This document shows positions 35,560 through 46,044 of a stretch of DNA of 64,000 nt, in pieces. Origin of the DNA: Sitta carolinensis. Lineage: Eukaryota; Chordata; Aves; Passeriformes; Sittidae. Where the stretch lies: the NCBI GenBank assembly GCA_032173965.1, contig JAVUNC010000005.1:3678501-3742500 (forward strand), read 5' to 3'. The notes beneath the pieces were generated by a model. That model searched no databases, had not been told where the DNA came from, and was given only the letters and a program-made list of their open reading frames with translations. The position numbers and the translations under genes are program-made. Every line of letters starts with the position of its first letter. Position 1 is the stretch's first letter.

Positions 35560-36115
35560 TTGCAGTAGACCTCTTGTTAGGGGTAGAAATGAGCCAAGAC
35601 ACAGACATTTAACAATGTGAAAAGGGTTCCAGTTTCTTCTTCCTTATACCTTGGCCATCCTGACTGATTACAACAAGCTCTTACTGCAGTGCTCAGTTAC
35701 AGACTCTGCTGGTTATTTCCTGCTGTACAATGCCTGAAAATATTAGTTTGCAGACTCTGAACACAGGCCTTGGCTAGCTCAACTATGACTGCAGGCTCCA
35801 GCTCCATCAGACCCAGAGTGACCTCAGAGCTGATCTTTTTGCCAGCAACTCTCTTCCTTATTTTATTCATTGTGTCTCTCTGGATTCTTCCTTCTTCCTC
35901 AGGTGGCTCTCCTTCTCAGGCTCCTCTTCATCAGAGCACTCCAAGCCTTCCTTGACCAACCAACCCACCCCTTTTATCACACCTGTCTTCATTAGTCACA
36001 GATGCAACCCACGAAGAGCAAGGCAGTTCCTCTTCTTTGGTAATTAGTACAACTGGGGCTTACCAGGACAAGGTCACCTGTAATCTCTCACACCACAGGT
36101 AGCAGGGGGAGAAGG
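35560..36115 (-). mobile_element. possible solo LTR, degraded
   Basis: On the minus strand a TATA-like GATAAAAGGGG (about 35972-35982) is followed some 100 bp later by gaataaaataagg, an AATAAA-type signal. Both lie inside a GC-richer, repeat-like block that differs from its AT-rich flanks. This layout (promoter, then poly-A signal) suits an endogenous-retrovirus LTR. I cannot define terminal TG/CA bases, a target duplication or a family, so the borders are approximate. No retroviral genes are visible beside it. Confidence 0.28.
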
Positions 36116-36119
36116 GTTT

Positions 36120-37198
36120 GATAGGCAAGGCAAGGTAAGAAGGGGACAAAGTTTGTTCTCAAACTGTTTTGTTATATCTTTGTTGTCCAGCAAAGCTGGG
36201 TTTTCTTACTCAGTTCTACTTCATAGTTGAAAGTTTGGAAGCTGAAAATTTCATTAGAGAATTCATTCCATGAAATGTGGCAGCAGGTTCACTTGGATAT
36301 CAGACTGGGATATCCTCACAGGATTCTGCCTACAGGGAGAGAGCAGTGACACAACAGTACCTCCCCAAGGAGGAGACACAACTCAGTCAGGGATTTAAAT
36401 CTTATCAGAAAATTTTTACCTCAAAAGCATATTTCATCCCAAGTCTTCAGCCTCTGCTGTGAGTTTTATGACACTTCCATTATTCAGGAGTTACTGAATT
36501 TCATACATAACCTAGACTGGATTCTTTGGAGTTTTATCTCTTTTTTGATGAACCTTAACTGTAGCTAAACTTTTGGGGAAAAAAAAAAAAAAAATTCCTC
36601 AGATCAAGGTATGTGACTTTGAAAACCACCAGGGCTCTGAGGAAAGTTCTGTTGATGTTTTATAAGGAAGGCTGCTGCCATTAGTCTAATTCAGATCTAC
36701 TCCCTTGTGGAGCTGCAAGCTGGGCATCTGAAACTTGTTAACAGCAGCTGTCACTGGGTTGGCGTTTTCATTTTTATTAGAAATGGAATCTTTAGGTCAT
36801 AACCTGTGGTTTCTAGCAGTAATTTTCAAAACATTTTATGCTTGAATGTATAGGTAGGTCAGGACTAGAGCTGAAATTTGGAAGAGAAACCATATCTGTT
36901 GGTGTCACGTGTAGGTTATTGGGAGTGATGCCTGACCCTGCAGCATCATGAGGATCAATGCCTTGGTAAGGAACTGCACACACAGGCTGGGCTTGTCTGC
37001 AGCAACTCACCTCCAGTGCCAGCTATGCCTCCCTCCAACAGCTACACTCAAATGACTGAGCAGAAATACTAGATGAAATAGAGAATGTTATTGTACTGGC
37101 AAAAATTCCTATTAGAATTATGTCCTGACTTCAAATTAGTTTGTGTGTGTGCAACATATTTTCATCTTAGGGAACTCTACTGCAAGAATTCAGGAGTA
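36120..37198. other. non-coding stretch, no gene seen
   Basis: Contains a 16-bp poly-A (36579-36594). On minus, a strong acceptor (cattctctatttcatctag) and GAG|GTGAGTTG donor bracket 58 nt near 37011-37068 with one open frame; too short and anonymous to call. Confidence 0.3.
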
Positions 37199-37200
37199 AC

Positions 37201-37340
37201 CATAGAATCATAGAATGTTAAGGAGATCAAGTAGTCCTGTGCAGGGCCAGGAGCTGGAGTTTGATGATCATTGTATATCTTTGAGTTTGTATATTCAAAG
37301 TCAGGATATTCTACGATTGCATGATTCTACGATACTGCAA
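37201..37340 (+). mobile_element. CR1 LINE 3' tail, abutted by an inverted tail fragment
   Basis: 37235-37340 is a plus-sense CR1 tail (tgtgcagggccaggagctgg, agtttgatgatcattgt, attctacgattgcatgattc). Directly in front, 37201-37217 (catagaatcatagaatg) is the same terminal unit in the opposite orientation. Two head-on tail fragments are therefore joined, by nested insertion or a small inversion. Confidence 0.75.
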
Positions 37341-37344
37341 ATTC

Positions 37345-39440
37345 TGCATTTTGGTAGTCATCTACAATTTATTGAAGTCATCCAATAGACAAAGCACTGG
37401 CTGTTCATCTCCCACCCTGTGAAGGAAATCCCCTCACCTCTGCAACAGCCCCGGGTGCAAGAGCAGATTAGTCACAAAGTTTTGTTACATTGGCACTTCC
37501 TCATTTTATAACATTCTGAAAATTTGAATCAGGTCTTAGCTTAGATTTATTTGCTTACTTATTTTTATATTGCAATGCAATTTTTTAATTTGTTTGGCTT
37601 TAAACATAAATATGTTTTTATCTATAAGGAAGCCATCTGAAGAGATGGCAAAGGCATCTTTGGCATTAAAAACTTAGATTGCTGAAAAATGATATGAAAA
37701 TATCACCAGCTTTAAAAGCTGGTGGAAGAAGTGGAAAAGCAGAAAGTGGAAAAACAATCTTTCCAAATTTTTTATCTTAGAAACTCAAAACAATGAAATA
37801 TAAATCAGAGCCATGTTTTATTTCCCATTTGTTTTGTATAAAACGATATCAGGTCATGGAAAGAACTGCAGTAGAATTCCATGCCTTTGTCTCACTGAGA
37901 CCTTGGAAGCACCTGCTATTTGTAGATGCAGGAGTTGGAGGAAGATTTTACTCTTACATAAACACTCCTGCTACTTCTTAACAACACTAAAGTAAAATAA
38001 TCCCTCTATTACTGTTTCCTCATTCCTATCAATTCCTTTAGAACCTTTTGCATGAATCTAGTACCTCACATTCTCTGTAGCAACAATCCTCCAGGCCATC
38101 TAAATACAATCTTTTTTCTTTTTTTTAAAGTAGTTTTGAAAAGGTCAGTTGTTTTGTACAAATATGGTCCCAGTTTGAAATTAATGTATATTTTGCAGCT
38201 CTGTCTCTGTGTGGTTTCAGTTTTTTCTCTATATGTGGCACTCAGATACTGATTTTTAGAAGAAAGTTAATAATACAAATTGATCAAGTGAATTTTGTAC
38301 TTTTCATTTAAACAGCATGAATATTCACTTGACATGAAATAAAGTAATAAGTTGTTCTAGCACAGCATCATTACCATGATCAGTACTTGTTTAGATTGAG
38401 GATTTCAGGTTTGGATTCAAAGCAACACTTTTAGCCATTATCATTTTAACAGCTGAAAACCAATTCCTTACGTGCCATATCTATCCTTCAGAGATACATT
38501 AAATTATTATTTATTTGTTTATGATATTGAAAGACTAGAAACAAAGCCAAGTAATGGATAAAGCTTTTATTTGGTCAGGAAAAGTGCAAATGAAGTGCTT
38601 TTCCTGAATGATTTAAAACCACAAATCTGTAAAACAAAGGTATTTATCAGGTTATGTAGTAATGATTGTGTTATTTCTTAAAAATTGCAGTAACTGAATT
38701 TCAGAGATATTCAGACCCCATATCATGCCTAAAGATTGTTAGTTTTATTATCACACAAAATTGATAATGATGAATGCTTGCTTCTTCAAGACACAATGAT
38801 GTCAAAATATTTGTCACATACCATGCAATCATAAAGAGGTTTATTAAAGACCAACTCTTATCTCATACTTCTAAAACCGAAAAAATCCCCAAACCAACCA
38901 AGCAAAAACACCCTATTTATCCATGTATTTAATATCATCATTTAAATTAAAGCAGTATTAGAAAATGTCTTCTTTATCAAACATATACATTAAAATTTAA
39001 TAAAGAAAGGTAAAGTATTTACAACTTCACCATGAGATTTTCAGGTATTTTTCAAGCTTCTTTTCCTGTGTGCTGCTTGGGGGGACCAAGCTGAAGGGAG
39101 CTCACAGTGAGAGGTGTGGTTCTGGGGCTTCTCTCCCTGTCACCTTGCACAGGGAGGGCAAGCCCAGTTTTCCACTATGATGGCTGTGGCATCTTCACCT
39201 CTACAGATGTTTGTGGTTACTCGAGAAGGTAGAGCTTAGGAAGTCTGAAACCTCTGTTTGCTTCTCATCACCCCGATGAATACACCTCCTCAGAGCAAAG
39301 AGGGTGAAATTGAGCTGCTGTAATGAACTCACTGTGTGTTGGCAGTTGGGGTGGGAACCCGAGGCATGCAGGAGCAGAAGAGCAAATTTTTACTTCTTCT
39401 TCAGTTAACCCTGAAGGTTTGTCCCTAGAAGGGGCTGACT
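37345..39440. other. non-coding stretch, no gene seen
   Basis: AT-rich unique-looking DNA with a perfect palindrome at 37704-37724. 39050-39330 is GC-richer without recognised content. Confidence 0.35.
37704..37724. repeat. perfect 21-bp inverted repeat
   Basis: caccagctttaaaagctggtg: ten-base arms around one central base, exact. Could form a short hairpin; no known element. Confidence 0.9.
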
Positions 39441-39444
39441 CTTC

Positions 39445-39540
39445 TGGGAGTGACCCAGTAAAGCACTTACATGTGTGCTTAAGTCACTTAAGGATCAGAA
39501 CTAGTCTGCTTAACACCTTGTGTGCTTAAATCCTAAATCC
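39445..39540. repeat. ancient amniote palindromic-family repeat (fragment)
   Basis: agtgacccagtaaagcactt, acatgtgtgcttaagtcact, then gtgtgcttaaatcctaaatc. It resembles the agcacttaagcatgtgcttaa arm of a repeat family abundant in slow-evolving reptiles. Family name uncertain. Confidence 0.32.
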
Positions 39541-39544
39541 CAGA

Positions 39545-41460
39545 CCTAGAAGTCATAAAACACTTTGGGTCACCATTCATCAGTGAAAATTAACAACACA
39601 CTCTCCAGAAAATTATTTCCTTGTCCAATTAACACGAATGATTGACATCAGGGTTTTGATTCCTGCAGCAAATTATGCGATTTTTTTTATCATCAAATAA
39701 GTTATTAATCAAATTATGGGATTTCTGCAGTCATGTTAATACATTTCAGGCACCTGAACTGAGACATTTTCAGCTCATGCATGACAGAAAAGTAGATCTG
39801 TCCTTTACAAGGAACTTTAAAAAGAGCACTGACAAGCTCTTATTACTCACATGATAACTTTTGTGCACACAGAAACCAGATTCACTTACTAAGGGCATAA
39901 CACTGACAGCTCCCAGTGTATATTAGCTTTGGTTGGGTTTAAACTGTTGGTTTTATTCTCCGTATCTATGGAGTTTCTGCAACAGGCCAAGCTAACTGCA
40001 GTGAGAGTGATGGACATGGACATCTCATGAAGATTTTTCCTGAGTTTGTCTTGTGTCTGAAGCTTGGTGGCTTCTTACAGAAAGGAGGAACCAGACTCAG
40101 GTGTGCTCCCTCAGGGTACTGAAAAGTGAGACCATCATTTAAGATGTCTTTGTGTGGCATCTAAATAAATAACATATATGGTTGTATCAACATTTTACAC
40201 TATTGTGAGTCAAATCACTTTAATGTAAGATTAGCTCCTGATTCTTAGTATCCTAAACCTTTAATAGACTTACAATTTTGAAATTGAAAAGATCAAAGCA
40301 GTCATAAGCAGTGTCTATAATACATAGTTTGGAAAGACTGGAATCTTTCTAGTATATGTTCTTCTTTATTTGTTAATCTGCAGGGAAGGAGCAACACTCT
40401 GTAATAACAGGGAAACAGGATTTAGCTACACAATATGGCATTCATAAGTGAGTTCCAGCCTATTCCCTCCCCTTTCTTCTCAGACACTCATAACTTTCTC
40501 AAAATAAATTTGAGGGGCTGGAACTATCCATGCTTGGATTCAACTGAAAGGTAAATGTTTGGGGTTTTATATTATTTTTTTTTTATGTTAAAATGATTGA
40601 GTGTGAATTAGTCAAGAGTGAACCTAACACATTTTTTCTTGTATGTTTCAATTAAAAATGTAATTAGGACAAATAAAAAATGATTAACAAACAAACCTTG
40701 AAACACAGACCTGTGAACATGCCTACGTGCATTTATATTAAGGAGCAGTCTTATTTGTTTTGAAGGCTTCATGTGACTGTAGTTTTATGCAGAAAGTTGA
40801 GAATGTGCCCAAGTGTTTTAAAATTGAGGACCATTCTTTGCTTTTTATGTAGTAACCTAATTATAAAGTAAAATGTGCAGGGAAATTCTGAAGGGATATG
40901 AAAATCATAGGTGTATTTCCTAGACATTTTTATTAAAATATATGCAAAGGAAATTTTATTTCTATTTTATTTTATTTTATTTTATTATTTCCATTTCCCA
41001 GTAGTTCTTTTATTAACTAAATCTCATTTTAATCTATATCTTCCCAAATTTAAGCAGCTGGAAGACTGGAAGCAATGAAACAATTTTCCTCAAGTCTCAG
41101 TGAGACCTGCAAGAGAAATCAAGTTTGAAGGAAACCAGACCATTTAGTCTGAAGTCATATATGCCTGAACTCAGCACTTGCATCAGTTTAGGAGAAATGT
41201 TACAACTGCACCCTAAACATTTCAGTATTTCTCTTAGTCTGAGATAGTTTAAGATGGCAGCAGTTTGAATAGGAAGTGTGACAGGAATTTGTAAAAGGTG
41301 TTGCTGTTCATATTATTTTTTGTTGTATGAAATGCCAAAATGAGTGGTAAAAGGGAAATTGAATTTTGAGATGGAGTTAATTCTGAAAGTTTAATCTGAA
41401 GTGCTACAATTTCTATCTTCTCAGTGATAGATATTCCAACATTTTTTTTCTTTTTTTCTC
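39545..41460. other. non-coding stretch, no gene seen
   Basis: AT-rich unique-looking DNA with an (ATTTT)n tract at 40962-40986. No element or credible exon. Confidence 0.35.
40962..40986. repeat. (ATTTT)n microsatellite
   Basis: Five pentanucleotide units, seen directly. Confidence 0.88.
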
Positions 41461-41462
41461 AG

Positions 41463-41478
41463 GAAACAGAATTATGAA
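41463..41478 (+). CDS. candidate 16-nt microexon
   Basis: A long pyrimidine tract and acceptor (ttttttttctttttttctcag) is followed by only 16 nt (gaaacagaattatgaa) and then GTAAGTATAA, a near-perfect donor. The pairing is striking, but no host transcript is known and the length is not a multiple of three. It could be a decoy or a recursive-splicing-like site. Confidence 0.1.
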
Positions 41479-41484
41479 GTAAGT

Positions 41485-42825
41485 ATAAAATTATGGCATT
41501 TTATGATATTGTGCAAAAGCAGGAGAGGGATATATCTATTTTGCACTGGATGCAGATATGCTGATCAAAATTCTTATCATCAGCACCACTTCCTGAAGCT
41601 GTAGGTCCGATAGCAGCAGCTCATTACAGCACATTCTTTTGGTGTTTGATAAACATAAAAACATGTTTTGCCTTAAAACATGTTCATGTTTATGACTTTC
41701 AGAGCATCAGATTTCAGTCTTGAGTCCTATACTTGAATGGCACAACTTATATTCTGATTGCTTTGCCCATTTTTATCAGTTCTGACCACTGAATTAGCAT
41801 ACTGGCAGAGTCCAAAGTCTTATCCCAGTTTGGGGTTTTTGTTTTTGAACATACTTTAACTAGTGAGTTTCAGGATCCAGTCTACAAATTCTGATTGATT
41901 TGGCACAATGACAGATTCCGATTACTTTTTTTTCCTCCTTCCTTGTCACAGAATCTGTCTTTCATGACTTGTCAAGCAGTCACTGATTAATTTGGCCTGG
42001 TGGTTCATGGGGCAGAATCCAGCCTATTTCATTTGCGTTTCCCAGGATGTTTTTGACAATTCACTGTGCACACTCCAGTACCCTGGCACTGCTCACTGGC
42101 AGAGCACAGTGTGTTGCTCCTCAGCCATGGCTGGGGACTTGTGCTCAGCTCCATTCTGCTGTGAGCATTTCTAACCAGTGTGTAACCCCCCTGCTTGTCA
42201 AGATCTCTGCAAAGTATTTTCCTATTAACCATTTTGATGTTGCTTTGTTTACTTAACAGAAGATGCACCCTGGAAGTGAAAAGGCAACTCAATAGATTAT
42301 CGGTATTTAACACAAGGTGACCCCATGCTACTGCACTTGTGGACAACAAGGGATGAAGGTAGTGATTTTGACAGGAAAATTAACATTGAAATGGCATGGA
42401 CACGTGACTGTGTACATGTCTACCAAGAACATAGAGTTTAGAGAAATGGAAAATGCCTATTTTATCTGTTTATCTAACTTTTCCTCCCAAATGCGTTACG
42501 GTCATTAGACATGAAGAGGACAGCATATTTGATTCTACCCTGGATTTCAGTTAACCATATAGAACTGGAATTTTCCAAGTCTTGTCTATTCATCAGTATC
42601 TCTACATGTAATGAACACAGAGTTGTCCTTCTTTTTCCCCCCACCTGTTTCCCCTGACTCTTTGGTACAATTCCCGGATCTTTAAGTTGACCAATAAAGT
42701 TGATCTGTCTGGTAAGGATAAGTAAAATCTACCAGATTCTTTAATTTATCATCTAATCAACAATGGAGAAATATCTCAGAACTTTTCAAAATTAAAGGAT
42801 GTTTAAAATGAGGTCTTAATGTCTA
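41485..42825. other. non-coding stretch, no gene seen
   Basis: Unique-looking DNA. Overlapping plus and minus frames at 41992-42349 fall in a GC-richer patch with no identifiable content. Confidence 0.35.
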
Positions 42826-42828
42826 TAA

Positions 42829-43200
42829 CCCAGCTTGGGTGCATGTCCCAACCCTGGCAGCTTCTCTTCAACACACCTGGCCTTTTCCTCTCGGCTGCTC
42901 TCCATCCATTCTCTGTGTTTGATGTTGGGATTGCCCCTCCACAGGTTCAGGACATTGCACTTGGCCTTGTTGAACTTTGTGAACTTTGCATGGTCCAACC
43001 TCCCAAGCCTGTCCAGCTCCCTTTGGATGACATCCCTTCCCTCCAGTGTGCCAACCACACAGTTTGGTGTCCTCTGCAAAGCTGCTGAGAGTGCACTCAA
43101 CCCCACTGTCTGTGTTGCCACCAAAGGTGTTAAACAGCACCCAGCCCAAGATGGATCCCTGAGGAACATCCCTGAGGATGCCCACACACTCAGATTCCGA
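42829..43200 (-). pseudogene. CR1 LINE reverse-transcriptase fragment, frameshifted
   Basis: On minus, one frame (from 43185) reads DVPQGSILGWVLFNTF, then DSGVECTLSSFAEDTKLCGW. This is the CR1 reverse-transcriptase block holding the PQGS motif and the catalytic FADD box, here FAED, so one catalytic aspartate is replaced. Near 43050 the match shifts to another frame: GTLEGRDVIQRELDRLGRLD, then KFNKAKCNVLNL. At least one frameshift plus the altered active site make it non-functional. Internal CR1 pieces like this are rarer than 3' tails because CR1 insertions are usually 5'-truncated. The element's left end (42829) stops before the C-terminal part. Confidence 0.93.
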
Positions 43201-43204
43201 TCAC

Positions 43205-43515
43205 TGTAATTAATGGAGGTGGAATTTGAAGGCCTGTCCTGGTTTAGCCCTGAATGGCCAATTTCTAATATTGACACATGATTAAACCAATCTGTGCCTA
43301 CCATGGTGAGCACAGGTGATGGGGAATCATGGTTTGATTCTGGAGAGGGAGCCTGAGAAACGACTAAGAGCATGAATTGGTGTTTCCGCCCGGCTTCAAA
43401 CTCAAACCGCAACAAGGTCCTATTCAAATCTCACTCACCTAGCTCACTCCTGCCACAGAATTTTCCTGTGAAAACTAAAGGATCAATATTAGTGTACTTA
43501 TTTTAATTTTTGTCT
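43205..43515. other. unassigned, LTR-like start
   Basis: Immediately beside the CR1 piece, tgtcctggtttagccctgaatg (43238 onward) recalls the start of common avian ERV LTRs, and the block runs GC-richer to about 43450. It is too short and divergent to call. Confidence 0.15.
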
Positions 43516-43519
43516 CTAG

Positions 43520-43585
43520 CTCAAGCTATTTTAGAAGTTTTCTGTACTTTTTGCATCTCAAGAAAACTTGGCCAAGAGTACTACA
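43520..43585 (+). CDS. candidate phase 1-1 exon, gene unknown
   Basis: Acceptor ttattttaatttttgtctctag, 66 nt, then GTAAGTGG. The single open frame reads QAILEVFCTFCISRKLGQEY. The frame also continues through a longer 208-nt version to a GTGAGC at 43728, with TGA just before it. Product not recognised; likely chance. Confidence 0.1.
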
Positions 43586-43729
43586 GTAAGTGGGTTGCAG
43601 ACTGTGGCTGGTGTCAGCATAATGTGGCATGGGAAGACTATTTTAAATACAGCCAAGCAAATGCCATAACCCATAAACTCATCCCACTGCCCAAAATGGA
43701 AGAGATGAGTGAAACTTTGAAGTGAAAGG

Positions 43730-44276
43730 TGAGCAAACCTACTGTACTGCTGTATGATCTTTAAACCATTTCCCTTTCCTGCCATGAAAGAGCTCTCTGA
43801 AGTGCATCTGCTTCACCTCCCCACACATGACAACTATATCTCTGCTTTACCCTTCCAAAACAAACTTATTTTCTCATTAAGAAAGGAAAGGAGTAGCAAA
43901 ATTCATTTCCCTTCTTGAATTTTGTGTCCAGGGGGTGGTCTGCAGCAATGTGCCTCTGGGGCATGGGTTATTCCATTTGACTGATGTCACCCCCCAGGGT
44001 GATTCAGGCTTCCTACTGAGTCTCCACAAGAGCTTTGCTTTCCCCACTGACTACAGGGGGAACCTTGAATAACCAGGATCCTGATTGAGGTGACTCAGTG
44101 ACTGGGAAACCCAAAGGAGCTGAATCATAGCCTGAGAGATACTGAATGGACTATGAACACAATGCTGCTTTTTAGGATTCAGCCTTGTACTTCATCTCAA
44201 CCAAGCTGAACCAGGGCTGAAAGCAATGTTCCTTTTTCTGATATCCAGGGACATCACTCGTGTCCCTAGACTTGAA

Positions 44277-44278
<2 letters not shown>
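43730..44278. other. non-coding stretch, no gene seen
   Basis: Unique-looking, moderately GC-richer sequence between the exon candidate and the poly-A tract. Confidence 0.35.
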
Positions 44279-44326
<48 letters not shown>

Positions 44327-44363
44327 AAGAAAAAAAAAAAGAAAAAAAAAGAGAGAGAGAGAA
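44279..44363. repeat. poly-A (46 bp) grading into (GAAA)n and (GA)n
   Basis: 46 uninterrupted A, then gaaaga, A-rich, then gagagagaga to about 44363. Seen directly. Confidence 0.95.
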
Positions 44364-44364
44364 G

Positions 44365-45080
44365 AAGGAAAAGACTTCAAACTATCCTGTCTCTTAAAAA
44401 AACTGAGGCCTCAGTCCTGTGCTGTGCAGGATCTCTTTTGAAATGCAATTTGCCAAATAAGATTTTGATAAATGATGATTCTACATACAAGGAAATAATA
44501 ATTCTCATTATTGTTTTAACATTCTTTAACAGTCTTCTTGCTCTGATTCTGCAGTATGCAGTGTTTCAGGGCAATACACTGTGTCTTCTTCAAAGCAGGA
44601 GGGCTTGACAGTTATTTTGAGGATGGATATAATAATATGAATTGTATAAGCATGTACAGGAGCATTTAAAACTAGCAGCATCTGAATATAACTTTGCAAA
44701 GTTAAATTACTGTAATGTCAGGGGGATAAGAAATGTGTTCAGCATTATGAAAAGAACAGATATCCTTGTGCCATATACAGTCCTTATCATTTAATGACAT
44801 AACAATGTTTTGCTGTTAGACAAGCAATCATATTTTTTTTTTTTAATGTAAATAACCTTGTCTTAAATCTATTCCACTCTGATCACTGTGTGACTGTAAA
44901 AAAAAACCACAGTGCAGCATAATTTTTAAATGGTTTTCAGTCTAGTGGAATAGGTGTCAGTTGTGGGTGTCTTTCAGACACTGAAGGTTTTAATCTGAGC
45001 AAAAGAGATCAATGCACAGAACAGGAAGGAAAAGTCATCACAAGAGTCTTTGAGAAGTTTTAGTCTTCTCTTCCTCCCAG
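44365..45080. other. non-coding stretch, no gene seen
   Basis: Unique AT-rich DNA with a T-run at 44833-44844. Confidence 0.35.
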
Positions 45081-45163
45081 CCCTTTCACTCCCCTGTGGT
45101 CTCAAAAACAAACCGTTGCCCTTGGCAGCACTGTTTGTGTGTTACAGAGGACTTCACATTGAG
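45081..45163 (+). CDS. candidate exon, gene unknown
   Basis: Very strong acceptor (gttttagtcttctcttcctcccag) and donor (GAG|GTAAGAG) bracket 83 nt. Two of three frames are open, one reading PFHSPVVSKTNRCPWQHCLC. That two frames are open weakens the coding case; a non-coding RNA exon fits equally. Confidence 0.12.
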
Positions 45164-45169
45164 GTAAGA

Positions 45170-45788
45170 GTTAAACCAGAACTAAGTATCAGAGCTGTTT
45201 GAGGTCTTCCTCCAAAACTCCCTGAAACCCATGTAAAGGTTCCTGGGTTTTGTTTAGTTTTAATTTTTTTCAGCAAGCCATCTCTATGTCCTCTACACTG
45301 AGCAGTCCTCAGATTCCTTCTGCTGCTTGCTCTAAGGTTTAGCTCATTCCAGCCTTTTTCTGTGTCCAGGACAGTTGGGTTGAAAGAGCTATGGAAATTC
45401 TATATCCTGAGACTGTGCCTGTACCACAGAAACTGGAGGTTTTGCTCTATCCAAACCCAGAACAACTGTTTGACAGAAGAAGTTATCATCCTGCTACTGT
45501 TCTTAGGAAGAGAAGCTCAAATCTACCGTGACAGGTCATTTGGTATGGATGGCTCTGTCAGCATTCATCAGGGCATGTTAAGACCAGATTTCAACCCCTG
45601 GTGTGTCCTGGACATGATTTGTTTTCATTGTGGTGATACCGAAATGATCCTTAGAAATCAGCACCTCACACTAAAAAAACAGAGAGGATCAGAGAGATTG
45701 CAGCCTAAATTGATCAGGCAAGCAAAGAAGGGAAGGGAAAATAAATGCTAAAACAGGTAAAATAACCACCCTGCAAGGTAGGTCCATA
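45170..45788. other. non-coding stretch, no gene seen
   Basis: Holds a 129-codon plus-strand frame (45362-45751) without recognisable domain or splice context. Confidence 0.3.
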
Positions 45789-45789
45789 G

Positions 45790-46041
45790 AAGATGGATAG
45801 AAAAAGAGAAAATGGCCACAAGTTTTGCCAGTAGTTTAGATCAGACATTAGGAAAAATTTTATCCTCCCAAGGGTTATCAAGCATTGGAACAGCTGTCCA
45901 GGGAACTGTAGGAGTCACAGTCCCTGAAGGCATTAACAGATAAATGCGGTGCTTAGGAAAATGGTGCACTTGGAAGGGTAGGGTAATGGTTTGACTGTCT
46001 TAGAGACATTTTCCAACCTATACAATTACATGATTCTACTA
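45790..46041 (+). mobile_element. CR1 LINE 3' fragment
   Basis: Plus-sense: agaaaatggccacaagtttt, tagatcagacattaggaaaa, agggttatcaagcattggaa, tgtccagggaactgtaggag, ttttccaacctatacaatta, catgattctact. More diverged than the copies at 22041 and 32831. Confidence 0.85.
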
Positions 46042-46044
46042 TTC

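Noticed and set aside
36997..37068. 58-nt minus-strand exon with strong splice sites
   Set aside because: Short, anonymous peptide with one frame open by chance; insufficient to call.
42816..43427. 203-codon minus-strand frame as a gene
   Set aside because: Its second half is CR1 reverse-transcriptase remnant after a frameshift, and its first half is unrelated flanking sequence.
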